Below are positions 24,139-35,600 of a stretch of 64,000 bases of DNA, piece by piece. Source of the stretch: Penelope pileata (lineage: Eukaryota > Chordata > Aves > Galliformes > Cracidae); assembly GCA_013396635.1 (NCBI GenBank), contig WBMW01004026.1, forward strand, positions 620,001 to 684,000, read 5' to 3'. The notes under the pieces are model-generated. The model worked only from the letters and a program-made list of their open reading frames with translations. It was not told where the DNA came from and did no database searches. The position numbers and the translations under genes were made by a program. Numbering within the stretch: position 1 is the first letter of the stretch; each line of letters opens with the position of its first letter.

Positions 24139-24368
24139 TCGTGGATATTCAACTTTCTGGCTTGTCTGGACCACACCGAATAAAGAGGAATTGTCTCAAG
24201 CTGATGTTTTCATTGTTGCCGAGTGACGGGTGAGTGTCCGGGACCAAGCCAGGGCACTCTGTAGGGAAGAGCCGCCACCATGATGGCATGGGGCAGGGGT
24301 AGGGCTAATTACAGCTGTCCTGGGCTGCGTGCAGCCTGCGAACTGTGGGTTGGACATGCCTACTCAAG
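24139..24368. mobile_element. Charlie-like hAT element nested in CR1
   Basis: About 230 bp unrelated to CR1 that splits the surrounding copy. Its ends are imperfect inverted repeats: GTGGATATTCAACTTTCTGG at the left, and the complement of GTGGGTTGGACATGCCTAC at the right. The internal wording resembles Charlie-class hAT non-autonomous elements of amniotes: CTGGCTTGTCTGGACCACAC, GAATTGTCTC, and TCCTGGGCTGCGTGCAGCC near the right end. It has no transposase frame, so it would have been mobilised in trans. The 8 bp target duplication expected of hAT elements is too decayed for me to assign. The family name rests on motif memory, not a search. Confidence 0.75.
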
Positions 24369-24700
24369 CCTCTCCACCGTCTTTGTAGCCCTGCTTTGGA
24401 TGCTCTCTAATAGCTTTATGTCCTTATATTGCAGCACCCAAACCTGCACACAGTGCTCAAGGTGAGGCTGCATCAGCGCAGAGCAGAGCGGGACAGTTCC
24501 TCCCCTCGCCTGGCTGGCACTGCTGGGTGTGATGCACCCCAGGTTACGGTCGGCCCTTTTGGCTGCCAGGGCACACTGCTGACTCACAAACGACCCCCAG
24601 ATCCCTTTCCGTGGGGCTGCTCTCCAGCCTCTCATCTCTCAGTCTGTACCTGTATCCAAGGGTGCCTCATCCCAGGTGCAGAACCCAGCAAATAGTAGAT
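24369..24700 (-). mobile_element. CR1 LINE, 5' half of the split copy
   Basis: Continuation of the minus-strand CR1 broken by the hAT insertion. It resumes with TCTTTGTAGCCCTGCTTTGG and runs through CAGTGCTCAAGGTGAGGCTG and the complement of the region encoding the late ORF2 part (a 91-codon minus frame at 24,360-24,635 reads ...CALAAKRADRNLGC..., a decayed CR1 ORF2 segment). It fades out by about 24,700. Confidence 0.92.
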
Positions 24701-26432
24701 CAGATGGAATCAGTCAGTTGCCCAAGATATTTGGTATGTCACTGAGGGGTTACAGAGGTGGCAGAGGGAAGGCCAATTCTAGGCATCACAGCAGCTTGCC
24801 CACAGTGCCCCGATACAGAAGGGAAGGAGAGCCGTGGTGAAAAGGCAAGCCAGAGGCTAACAGTAGCTCGTGTCCTCTGAGGTTACAGGCTCTGTCCTTG
24901 CTGGCAGACCCTGCAGCACAGAAATATCTAATTTATTTTAAGGAAAGGGTAAAAAAGGGTTAGAAGCAGGAAATCAGGCTTTTTCCTTTTCTGGAAGAGA
25001 GAGGCTGTTTGAGAATAAGCTGATTTCGCATCGGCAGCTCAGGGTGACGCACTTCCAAGAGCCACGTCCCTCAGGACAACACCCTTGGCAAGAACAGTCA
25101 ACCCCCTAGGAAACTTGTTAGTGTGAAAGCCAAAGTCTGTGTGCAAAGGACTCTAAAGCCTGTTTCAGAGGACAAAGAGGCTCTACAAACTGACCTACAC
25201 AGGGATGTTTCCACCCTCAGGAGAAAAACAACCCCATCCACCTGCAACAACTCCATATCAAAACCAGTGTCTCCAAAAGACATCAAACCACTGGATTATG
25301 AGGCCACATTTGACAACAAAGATCACAATCAAGCCTACTTAAAAATCACTAGCAATATATGATTCAGGGAAAAGTCAAAAGCAAAGTGAAAACAGTCATT
25401 TGTTTGCCTCTCAAAGACATGTTTGCAGCCTGATTATAATAGTCCCAGAGAATCAGAATGTGAAAATAACTATAAAGAAAGCTCTGAATGTCATACTCTA
25501 CTGTCCAAACTCTGCATAATATAAACAGTGAATAAATGTTAATGGAAAAAAGGTAAATGAGTTACTTTCAGAATTTGCTTTTAATAGCTACTGTGTTATT
25601 AATAATATAGTTAGATAATTATTTTCAGCCATGTCCTTGGATCCACTAAAATAATTACATGCTCCAGGACAGCAGTAAAAAGATGAGGAACTCCATATAT
25701 CTTACTGACCAGATCTATAAATATGCTGCTAAAAATTAGTAATCGTTGTCACAGCTGGCTCGAGAGAGACTTGTTGGCTAATTATAGATCGAGCTGTGCA
25801 TTAAAATTAATGCAATTTTCAAGATATTATAGTAACTGTACTGTTCCTTAGATTGATAGATGGACAGTCTTGGAACCTGAAGTGTCTGAGTAACCTCTGC
25901 AGCTTGGTCAGTGTAACAACAAGTTTTCAAACACCATTATCCAGCCACACCTCAAGTAGAAATGCGATCTGGGATGGGTCATTCCTTGGCCATGGAGTTT
26001 GTAACCTTTCAAGACACTGCTGACTGGGATGAACATGTGCCTGGCGAGGTTTGGACTGAGATCACAACAGGTGCAGCAGAGAACACCAGAACATTCTCAC
26101 ATTTTAGCAGCCCTGGACTAGCTGCCAGATTAAAAATAAAACACTCAGGCATTTTTCTAAGTCAGTCCTATTTGGGATCTCACAGTATAATATCTATCCT
26201 GTTCAACTTCCAGATCTGAAGAATCTGTAGCAGAAGTGCTAAACACAGTACATAATGCCCAGGTAAACTACTCAGATTGTGAGACATCGACCATTACTTT
26301 CTGATTTTGTGCTTTACAATATTTTGCATGATGAGCTCTCAGTTCATGATTAGTAACCGTGCCACAATATAAACTTTACAGAATAATACTAAAGACTCCT
26401 CAAACTCTATGTCAAGAGCATGAAGCTGTCAC
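24701..26432. other. Non-coding stretch around a candidate enhancer
   Basis: No gene is recognised. The 25,590-25,860 part is AT-rich, frame-free and motif-dense, and is listed separately. A plus frame of 79 codons at 25,123-25,362 has no recognisable domain. Confidence 0.45.
25590..25860. promoter_or_regulatory. Candidate AT-rich conserved element
   Basis: About 270 bp rich in TAAT and ATTA cores. It includes GGCTAATTATAG and a near-perfect palindrome TGCATTAAAATTAATGCA at 25,797-25,814 (8 bp arms, 2 bp centre) followed by ATGCAAT, a POU/homeodomain-style site. There is also an E-box CAGCTG at 25,752-25,757. No repeat family and no frame is present. The regulatory role is inferred from motif density only. 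Confidence 0.3.
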
Positions 26433-26758
26433 AGTCATAGAATCATTGAATATCTTGAGTTGGAAGGAGCCAACAAGGACTATCAAGTGGCTCCACACGG
26501 GACCACCCAAAACTCAAACCCTGTGTCTTAGAGCGTTGTCCAAACACTTCTTGAACTCTGGCAGCTCTGTGCCACGACCACTATCCTGGGGAGCCTTTTC
26601 CACGCCCACCACCATCTGGTGAAGAACCTTCTTCTAATCCCCACCTGACCTTCCCCTGACACAGCTCCATGCCATTCCCTCGGGTCCTGTCGCTGTCACC
26701 AGAGAGCAGAGACCAGTGCCTGCCCCTGTGAGGGAGCAGTAGGCCGCCATGAGTCAAG
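26433..26758 (-). mobile_element. CR1 LINE, 3' fragment
   Basis: A minus-strand CR1 beginning with TCATAGAATCATTGAATATC (complement of the tail). It continues through TTGGAAGGAGCCAACAAGG, GAGCGTTGTCCAAACACTTC and CTGTCGCTGTCACCAGAGAGC. It is the same subfamily as the copies at 19.5 and 23.8 kb and stops near GGCCGCCATGAG. Confidence 0.93.
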
Positions 26759-29700
26759 CAGACTCGGTGTATTACATGTGCATGATTAGAAGACTTCATA
26801 ACTATTTTCAAATTGTGGATAGTTTGAGAAATGGGAGAAAGACAGGGTATATTGGCAAGTCATGCTTTCTTATGTATTATACACAGAATTTCCAGGATTT
26901 TCTCCAGGAACAAAATCTGAGTCTGAGCGGCTGACAAAGGTTAAAGGCCAGTGAGCACAGAGTCAATCTTTATCACCTTGCACTGTAGCTTGATCACTAG
27001 GAAAAAGAAACAGAAAAGGAAAAAGCAATACAAACTGCAAGCTTGAACATCAAAAAGACCAAGCAGGATGTCAGACTGGAGTGGGTTACTTCCACTTGCT
27101 TTATCTTTTTGTTTCGGCTAAAATACTATTAATATTTTAGTGTATTGACCACTGCATATTTTTCTGGAGCAACACCTTTAAGAACCAAGCCCGTGCAATG
27201 CAGAGATGAATGTGGATTTTTACTGGTTGAGATCAACTGCAAGAAACAGCATTGTAAAAAAACAGACAAAAAAATGTACTGAAGCTAAAGGTTTTTTTTT
27301 CATTTTTGTTGTTGTTTATTGTTTTAATTTGAATTGAATTTTCCATTTACCTGTGGAGAAAAGAGTATCTGGTCACAAAGAAGCTGGTAGTCAGACTGCA
27401 GCATTCAATTACAAGTAATCTGCATTACTAGGTACTGTTAATGAGCATAAAACTATTTTGATCCATCAGAAATAGGCTTACTGTATGCATTTAGAGGTAC
27501 ACAAAGCAAAAATTACAACCGAGCTAAAATCCAGCCCATTATTTAGTACTGGGATATTAATTATTGACCAGATTCTTATGACACTGTACAAGCTGTCTGC
27601 CACTAGTAGCAGTCATTCTTCTGAATGACGTGTTGGAAGCTAGTACAGGAAAAATGAACACCTAAAATGTAGAGCAATAGCACAGCCCAGTGGCTTATCA
27701 ATGAATAAACCACTACCTAAGAGACCCAGTAATCCAAACAATTTAATGTTGTATTTTCCTGAAAAGTCTGGAAAAGGAGAGATGGGAAATTATTCTAGTG
27801 TCAGATAGAAGTAATCTTCATTGAAACTACTTTTCTTTATTCAAAATTACTCTATAAACTGCTTCCAATTATGCTGTCTGTAAAATCCAGTTGTCACTCT
27901 TATGCCATTTTATATAGAATTATTTCGAATTACTATTCAGAATTATATTTAAAATAATGGTTTTTTAGAATAATTTTTGTTCTACATTCTATTGTTATTA
28001 TAATCCCATTGTTGTCAAAAATTATACTGTTTCTCATCATTCCTTTACATACACACTTGGACCTGCTTTTATTCTCTTGTATATTTTGCATATAACCCAG
28101 CAGTCACCTGAAAGCTATCTGCAGTGACTTTCCCATTTATTCCAAAAAATATGCGCTGCCTGAGAATCACACATGCAAACACACACTCCACAGATTAGTC
28201 CTGGGCATCTTATATTCTGTTATAGCTACGTACCAGAGGAAAGGAGCTCCTCATTGTTGCGTGGGCATCAGTCTGTACCCTGTCATTTTCAAAAGCGCCC
28301 ACAGACTGATGGTGGAGACATCCGGTAACACCACCTTGGGCATTCATATTGCAGCAAAACCTGCACAGGACAGAGTTCAGAGCTGCAGTAGGGATATGCC
28401 AGCTGGGTAGGAAGGAGATGGGATGGCAGATGAGGTGCTGGTTTTAACTGCCATAGTAAACGGTGAAGAGAATAACCTGACAAACACAAGCAAAGTTGTT
28501 GAAGGACAGCAAATTCCTGGTCCCATTACCCATTTCAAAAGGGACTGTATGGTTTTAAGTGGAGTTACCTGTGATATACCAGCACAGGGACTCCTAAATT
28601 TTTAGTTAGAACTTTTGAAAGGAAAAAGATCATGTTGTGACCAAATAAGATTGGGGGGGAGGGAGAAAGGTGGGGAGGATAAAAAAGTAATGAAAAAAAA
28701 ACTTTGTGAATCAGAAGTCAGGTCAAAGAGGTTATGTTGGTGGTGTAGTAAACATCAGTCCCCAGAGGTTAGATAAGCATAAATTTCCCTATATCACCAG
28801 AGAAAACAATGTGCCTGTCCTAGATATTCCCTAAACTGATTGCTTCAGAAGATGTTTCAGATAAAAAATGACCTTGCACATGGAGTCAATTTGCTAGACA
28901 GGGTATAGCTGACACCTATACACCAGAAGTCTCTAAATTTGAATTTTAGCACTACATTTGTCTTTGAGAGTTCCCCTCAAGTCTCCATTGTTGTTATTCC
29001 TACGGGTAGCAAAGAATTGAATTAAAATAATAATTAATAATAAAGCTAAAAATGAGTCAGACTCTGCTCTGTATTCGGTTCTTCCAGATTTCTGTACAGC
29101 CCCAGAGAAAAATAAAACTAATCTGCTGCTGGTTAGCCCAGCAAAAAAAGCAAAGGTACACCCCTCCAGTAACAAAGTTTCTGGGCGTTTACAGATGCAT
29201 GGAGAGACACAGTCAAAAGAAACGCTCAGCGCCATCGCGAACTCAAGGCACTGATGGCTGCAAGCAGCATTAGTTTCACAAGATGTAGCCTAAAGGCCAC
29301 ATGACACTAACTCTGCAAGAGAAATATCACCTCTAAGTTGTTGCATGGAGCTTGCAAGGAGACTCTCAGTAAGCTTTTATGCATCAGGAAGTCCCAACAA
29401 CTGGAGAAAGTCAGAAATAACATCTCTGATGGTGGTGGCAGTGACAAGACCCACAGGGAGATTCGTGAGGGCAAGCGTCAGAGATAGCTGGACACAGAAC
29501 CAGACACAATTTCCAATTCATAAGCTGGATGTGGTGCCCTATTTTGAAAGGAGCGGAGGATTTGTCTGGGTCAGTCTTGCTTTGACACTCATCTTCAAGG
29601 CCAGAGTATGGTCACTGGCCAGCTTTATTTCTTAGGACACAGGCAGCAGACAGCCCCAAAGCAGTAACCTGATGCGTTGCCTCTACGCAGAGTTGAAGCA

Positions 29701-32199
29701 ATGCAGAGCTGCAGTCCTTGCAGAGGGCTGCTTAGAAATCCCTCAGGGCTGGAAGGCAGTCAGGGATGCAAGCGCCTATTGTGAGGCTTCAAGGAAATAC
29801 AACCACCTAAAATCAGGGCCCAAGACTCAGTGAAGGGGCTCTTACCAAAAACATGTCCTTGGCAGCAGCAGCTTCAGAACATGTGAAGCAAGCACGCCAT
29901 GCACATCCCTTCACTCATCTGAATATGGCCCAAAATCCAAAGTGAGGTTTCAACAGTCCTGTTCAGGTACAACCAAAAGTCAAATGTGTCTAAACTTGGT
30001 GTGCTTTGCTGGTTGACTTTATTGCAGTGGGACGCAGTGACACTGCTGTACCTGCCAAAAACCTCCCCAGGCCTAGTATGGATGACAACAGCATCCTTCC
30101 AAAGCAGCATCTTTTCTGCCTTTTTCTCTCAGACCAGATCCAGTAGTTTTCTTCCACAGTATCTCATGCATATGCGTTCCCTGGATGACAGAAAAGGAAA
30201 CTCAAAAACAGAGGAAAGTCCACAGCTGTGGAGCTCAGCCCCATAGAGATGCTTCCCAGCAAGCCTTCACGTGGCACTGTGTGGTGTGACGGAGGACTTG
30301 TTCTGTCCTAAAGAGTCTCCCTGTTTGCTGATCAGGAGCCTCCCTGTTCAGTTGCTCTTCTGTGTATCACATTCTTTCTTGATGTCTGATTAGGGTTGAC
30401 ATTCTCTTTTCTCTTTTGATAGGGCAAACTTTTCTCCCTGTTATTCAGAGGTGGTCTTCCACCTCTCTGGCACCACATCTGCTCATCAATGCATTTTCCC
30501 CTGCTTGGATTTACATCTTTGACTGAACTTTATGCTGGTGTAGTTGGCCCCTCAGAGCTGGTGGCTCTTGGCACTCCTGTTCAGTAGGAGTCTGCAAACT
30601 TTGACTTGTCTGTGAAGCTTTCTCTCCTTCCATCGTTCTCAAAGCCATCTCTGGATCCCATGTTTTCTCCATCTGCTTCCCCGAAATCTCTTCCATGAGT
30701 TCTGGCAATCCTCTCTCTGGGCAGACAAAACCTCCATCAGGAACCTCCTCAAGAACCACGTCCATAATTTAATCACTGAGACACTATCACAACCAAAGTG
30801 CAGCTCCTCCAAGGCAAACAACAGGAAAACAAATATTCCACTCCCTTTTCAAGAAGCTTTGGATCTTGTTTCACCAACAACACAAAACATTCTGTGTATT
30901 TTTTTTCTCAGTAGCTGTGAGATGTTGGCAGTGCACGCAACTACGCTATGCCAGAATGATGTTTCCAATGATAATATATTTTTAATTCCAGTTGAATCTG
31001 GGATTTTTCAGATGAGCCTGCACACTGGAATAAAGCTATCAGTCCTCTCCTAGAAAATTAAATCAGTGATGATCTTTGGATCAAAAATCCCAATGGTGAA
31101 ACCTAAGCATTCACATTTCACCTTATAAGCTAATTGTTCTTGATGAAATATAAGTTAAAACACAATAATGTCTAAATTTGGAACTATTATGATGTCTTCC
31201 CTTCTGAGAGACTTCACAGAGGAATATGCAGAATATTTTTTCTTATTGTTTGTGCATTGTTCTCTTATCATTGACTATTTCTATTCTTGTGTTAATGATA
31301 ATTCAAGGTTCTCCCCAAAGCACTGCCATATGTTTTCTTTGTCTTCAGAGGACTATTACCTGAAGGTCTTATTTTACAAAGTAATATCATATTGTGTTTC
31401 TCCTGCCTGATTTTAGCATTTGCTATATGTTCTTGAAGAATGCCATGACTTCCAGTGCTGACATGTGGTATTGGAAGCTGAAGATCCTACAAGATTTTTC
31501 TACTCAGGAAAAGCAGCAGAAAAAACTTCAAAATATGGTTCAGCTTCTCAGAAATCTAATTCTGGTCCTTGCTTTTCATTACTTTTCCCCTTTTCTGATC
31601 ACTTATCACAGGAAGGAAGCTTATTTAATTCTATTTTTGCCTCATCCATCATGAACTTTGTCTTTTCCACGTGTATATGACATTTGCTTTTTGCCTTCCC
31701 CTCTCAGCATCTGAATTTATATACTTTCAGGTTTGTAACGGTTTCAGATAGATAAACTGTGTCAGCCACAAATGACTTGGATTGTGCTTGACGTGTTTCC
31801 TTTCCTCACTCAGAAGGTGAAGATTTTCAACAAAATTATGTATGTCCTTTTTGTCTAATTTCCTGCTTTGACTTGATCTTTTCACTCTCCTTGAAATCAA
31901 AGTGAGTAAGTACTAGGGGACGATGTAATTCACTTATAATTGAAACAATAGACCATAAAGGCTCCTTGAGAGCAATTACATCTATCGAGTCAATGAGTCA
32001 GTTGTGCATTTGCACTAAGTTCAAGCTGTAAAGTATATTTATGATTTTTTTTTTTTTAATGAAAGTCACTGCTCAGTCTTTAAAGGCAGAACAATGCATC
32101 ATCAGAGAGAGAGGCTTAAATGTGAATCTACATGAGTAATGTGCATAACTCTACAGGAAAAAGAATCCAGTACACCATGTCTGCTGGCTGCATCCACCC
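26759..32199. other. Long AT-rich non-coding stretch
   Basis: More than 5 kb without a recognisable repeat or coding domain. Most frames are under 100 codons and lack motifs. The minus frame at 30,511-30,765 (84 codons, rich in Glu and Gln) is the most protein-like by composition, but has no splice context or domain I recognise. The segment 31,900-32,040 is AT-rich with an ATGAGTCAG AP-1/MAF-like site. Confidence 0.45.
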
Positions 32200-32653
32200 A
32201 AAGAGTTAGTACGTGGTGAAGGGAGCACAAGTCTTATGAGGAGCGGCTGAGGGAGCTGGGATTGTTTAGTCTGGAGAAGAGGAGGCTCAGAGGAGACCTC
32301 ATCGCACTCTACAACTTCCTGAAGGGAGGTTGTGGTGAGGAGGGGGTCGGCCTCTTCTCCCAGATAACTAATGACAGGACGAGAGGGAATGGCCACAAGT
32401 TGTGCCAGGATAAATTTAGACTGGATATAAGGAAAAATTTTTTCTCTGAAAGAGTGGTCAGGCACTGGAATGGCCTGCCTAGGGAGGTGGTGGAGTCACT
32501 GTCCCTGGCGCTGTTCAAGAAGCGTCTGGATGAGGTGCTAAGGGACATGATTTAGTAGCTTAGTGGGTAGGGATGGTGATAGGAAGACGGTTGGACTAGA
32601 TGATCTTGTAGGTCCTTTTCAACCTAGTGTTTCTATGATTCTATGATTCTATA
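32200..32653 (+). mobile_element. CR1 LINE, well-preserved 3' end
   Basis: A + strand CR1 with an open carboxyl-terminal ORF2 frame at 32,262-32,555. The translation opens with [13 protein letters not shown], continues through NGHKL and ends with [14 protein letters not shown] at a natural stop. The untranslated region (GACGGTTGGACTAGATGATC) and three tail units TTCTATGA follow. The upstream boundary is approximate. It is the best-preserved 3' end in the window together with the copy at 44.7 kb. Confidence 0.95.
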
Positions 32654-35600
32654 CGTGTGCAATGAAATCCAGCCTGAGACATCATGGTTAATCTAAGAAA
32701 ACTAAAGTAAAAGTCAACATTAAGTTTGCCAGAGCTGTGCTCAAGATGGAATGTTGAGAAGGGGATAAACTGCATATTACTAAAATTAGAAGTGACTAAA
32801 TGCCTTTGTTTGCTTTTATCCCCAACTACATCATAGGCTGACTTTGCTGAGAAGAAGTTGAGAGCAGAAAAAATGCAATTAGCTCGTATTTAGCCAGCTG
32901 TCCAAGAAGGATTCTGGGAAATCAGATTCTGTGCAAGGCACTGGACTACAGATGAGAGAGCCTGAGATCAGCTGCTGTGTCAGAAACAGCTGTACATGTG
33001 ATTCCATGATCCAGCTGTCTGTGCCCTGACACCCTCTGTGGCCCTGGGCAAAACTCTCAGTTGGGTACCACCCCCAAGCTATGTTATCCATAAAATGGGG
33101 AGCCAAGACGTTTTTTTTTTTCTCTGCCTTTTTGGGATCACCAGAAAGACACCTAATCCTTCATTAGGCAGTACAAAATCTGTAATCTCAGAGGCTTTGC
33201 ACGAGTATAGCAGCCTTTCTCCTACTGCATCATTTACCCTTTGGTTGAAGGGGTTCACCCTTTCTGTGCAAAGCAGAGCCAAAGAAAAACCACATTCACC
33301 GGCTGAGTTACTTGGGCTCTAGCAGCTGTGTGATCTCATCAGCATGGAGGTTCACTCAAGCTAGGCAGCACCATGTATTAGAGTGAGCAGTTTTGCACTA
33401 ACATGGCTGCATTGCTTCCAGCATTTAAGCTCATAGTTTGTCTCTTCAGCACTATGTAAACACAGCAGCACATTTGGAGCCCGCTCAGAAATATCTACTG
33501 CACCGCTACAGTGTGGCTTTGCAAGATATATGTGCTCTATATGTCTTATGTGATGAGGCTTGTTCTCAGCTCTGCAAAATGCTCTTTACCACGGTGAGCA
33601 TTTCAGCTCCATTTTAAAGGTAAGCATGCATTAAAGTGCTTTTCACAACAGAGATAATTGAGTATGTGTATAACATCTATCACAATAAGAGCCAAATCTC
33701 AGATCTCAGACAGACGCTAGGGTACAATCATAGACAAAAAAAAAAAAAAAAAGAAATCAGAAGTCTTTCAGTGCAACGCTTCTCATCAGCAAAAAATCCA
33801 TTAAAAAAAAATCAAGTTGCTTCTATAATACCTAATTCTACAGACTATATGGGTACTATTGTAATATAAGTAAAACTACTGCCACTACTACTACTAATGC
33901 TGTCATTTGTGAATTCTCCTCTCTTTTTTAAAACTGCCTGTTCTTTTTGCTTTCTTAAATCATTTTTATTTTTCTACTTCAAAAATTATCAAGTCATTAA
34001 AAAGAAAATGGAATGCTCTTATAACAAATACCAAGTAACAACAAATGCGCACATCCAGGTTATAAAGATGAGGTTTATAATGGCAATGCTGATAGATCGT
34101 TACTGTTACCACCTCAGCGGGGCACCACCAGAACAAAGTGCTCCACAAAAATGACATACTGAATGGTACAGAAAATAGCAAGAAAGTCCTGGTGTTTTTT
34201 TTTTACTGTTACATCAATGAGACGGCAACCCTGGTTTTCTTAGCTTAGTTTTGGGGTTTCATTGGGGATTTTTCTGAGATGGGGAGGAGGTTACTAGAGA
34301 ATGTTGGTGTTTTTATCTGCACCATTTTAATTTTTATATTTCTCCTAAATTGTCAGGGGTAAAACACTATTTAAATACCTCTTACAACACTGGTAACAAA
34401 GAGAAGAGAAACTGTAACTTTCCTTTCATGAGGTCAGATGTTCTTCAGGAAAAAAATACAAGTATTCCACAGCCTTTTATGATTTCTTTCTGTTTCTTCA
34501 CAGAATAGCAGCAAATTATCATAAGGACAGACCACCTGCAACTCTCACTTCATTGAAAAGGTGATGGAGACACTGAGCATTTTGCCACATTCAGGCCAGA
34601 TTCTTTATTTACAATGACGTTTATTTAAAACTGATTAATGGGTCTGTGCTAACGAAGCTGATGCTCAGAAAGGAAACCACCTGTCACCAAGCACCTCATC
34701 CAAGTTCATGTGCCAGGTGGTCAACCTCATCGACCACCGGTTTCTGAATCTTCCAAGCCATTACTTCTATAAGCATCCCTGGCACAAGCATCCACAGCTC
34801 CTCCAAGCTACAGTACCCCTCCTGCACTGCCTTTGAAGGCATTTCCAGAAAGCTTATGAACTTCTTGCTAAGACATAGACTTGTTGAATGATAAAAATTG
34901 TAATTAAAAATTTAGAACTGAAAATTCCCTAATTCTGAGTATGCGTAAGGGCTCTTATTTTCTGAATTACACAGACATCTCATATAGTTTATACTGAAAG
35001 ACATACATATTTCTCCTCTCTGCTCCTGAAGAGCTCCATTCATAATAAACTAAAATGTACAACACAACTTGGCTGCCAAAAAAAAGAGCACAGAGGAATA
35101 CAATTTACCTATTCCATATCTAGTTGGAAGTAGGAGGGAAAACACAGGCAAACACATTTTCAGAAGCTTTTTAAATGACATAAATCTGGGGTGCATTGCA
35201 GCAAGCAAAAGTCATGTACAGTTTGAGCTCATGTTGACTGGGTTTTCAGTCTGTGGTATAATGAAAGTGTATCTACAGAATCTGGATCTGTCTTAAGCAC
35301 TCATGCAGCTGCACTGGTATGCACAGCACTTGCACACAGAGTGCACGACATGCTGGGAATGAACAGCAAACTGAGATTAGGACAATGGATGCAAAGCGTA
35401 AAGCTAGAAGATACCACAAACAGCTTGCAAAGGCACACTTCCTTCTCTTCAGGCTTAAACCAATCTCGTGTTGGGAAGGTCACATCTGTTGACCATCGCC
35501 TGGTTTCCACTCTTCAGCAGAGCACAGAGGAAACAAACACACGAAGATTCGGATTGGGGCAGTTCAGAAAAGAGCAGTGTCTGTTATGACAACTTCTGAC

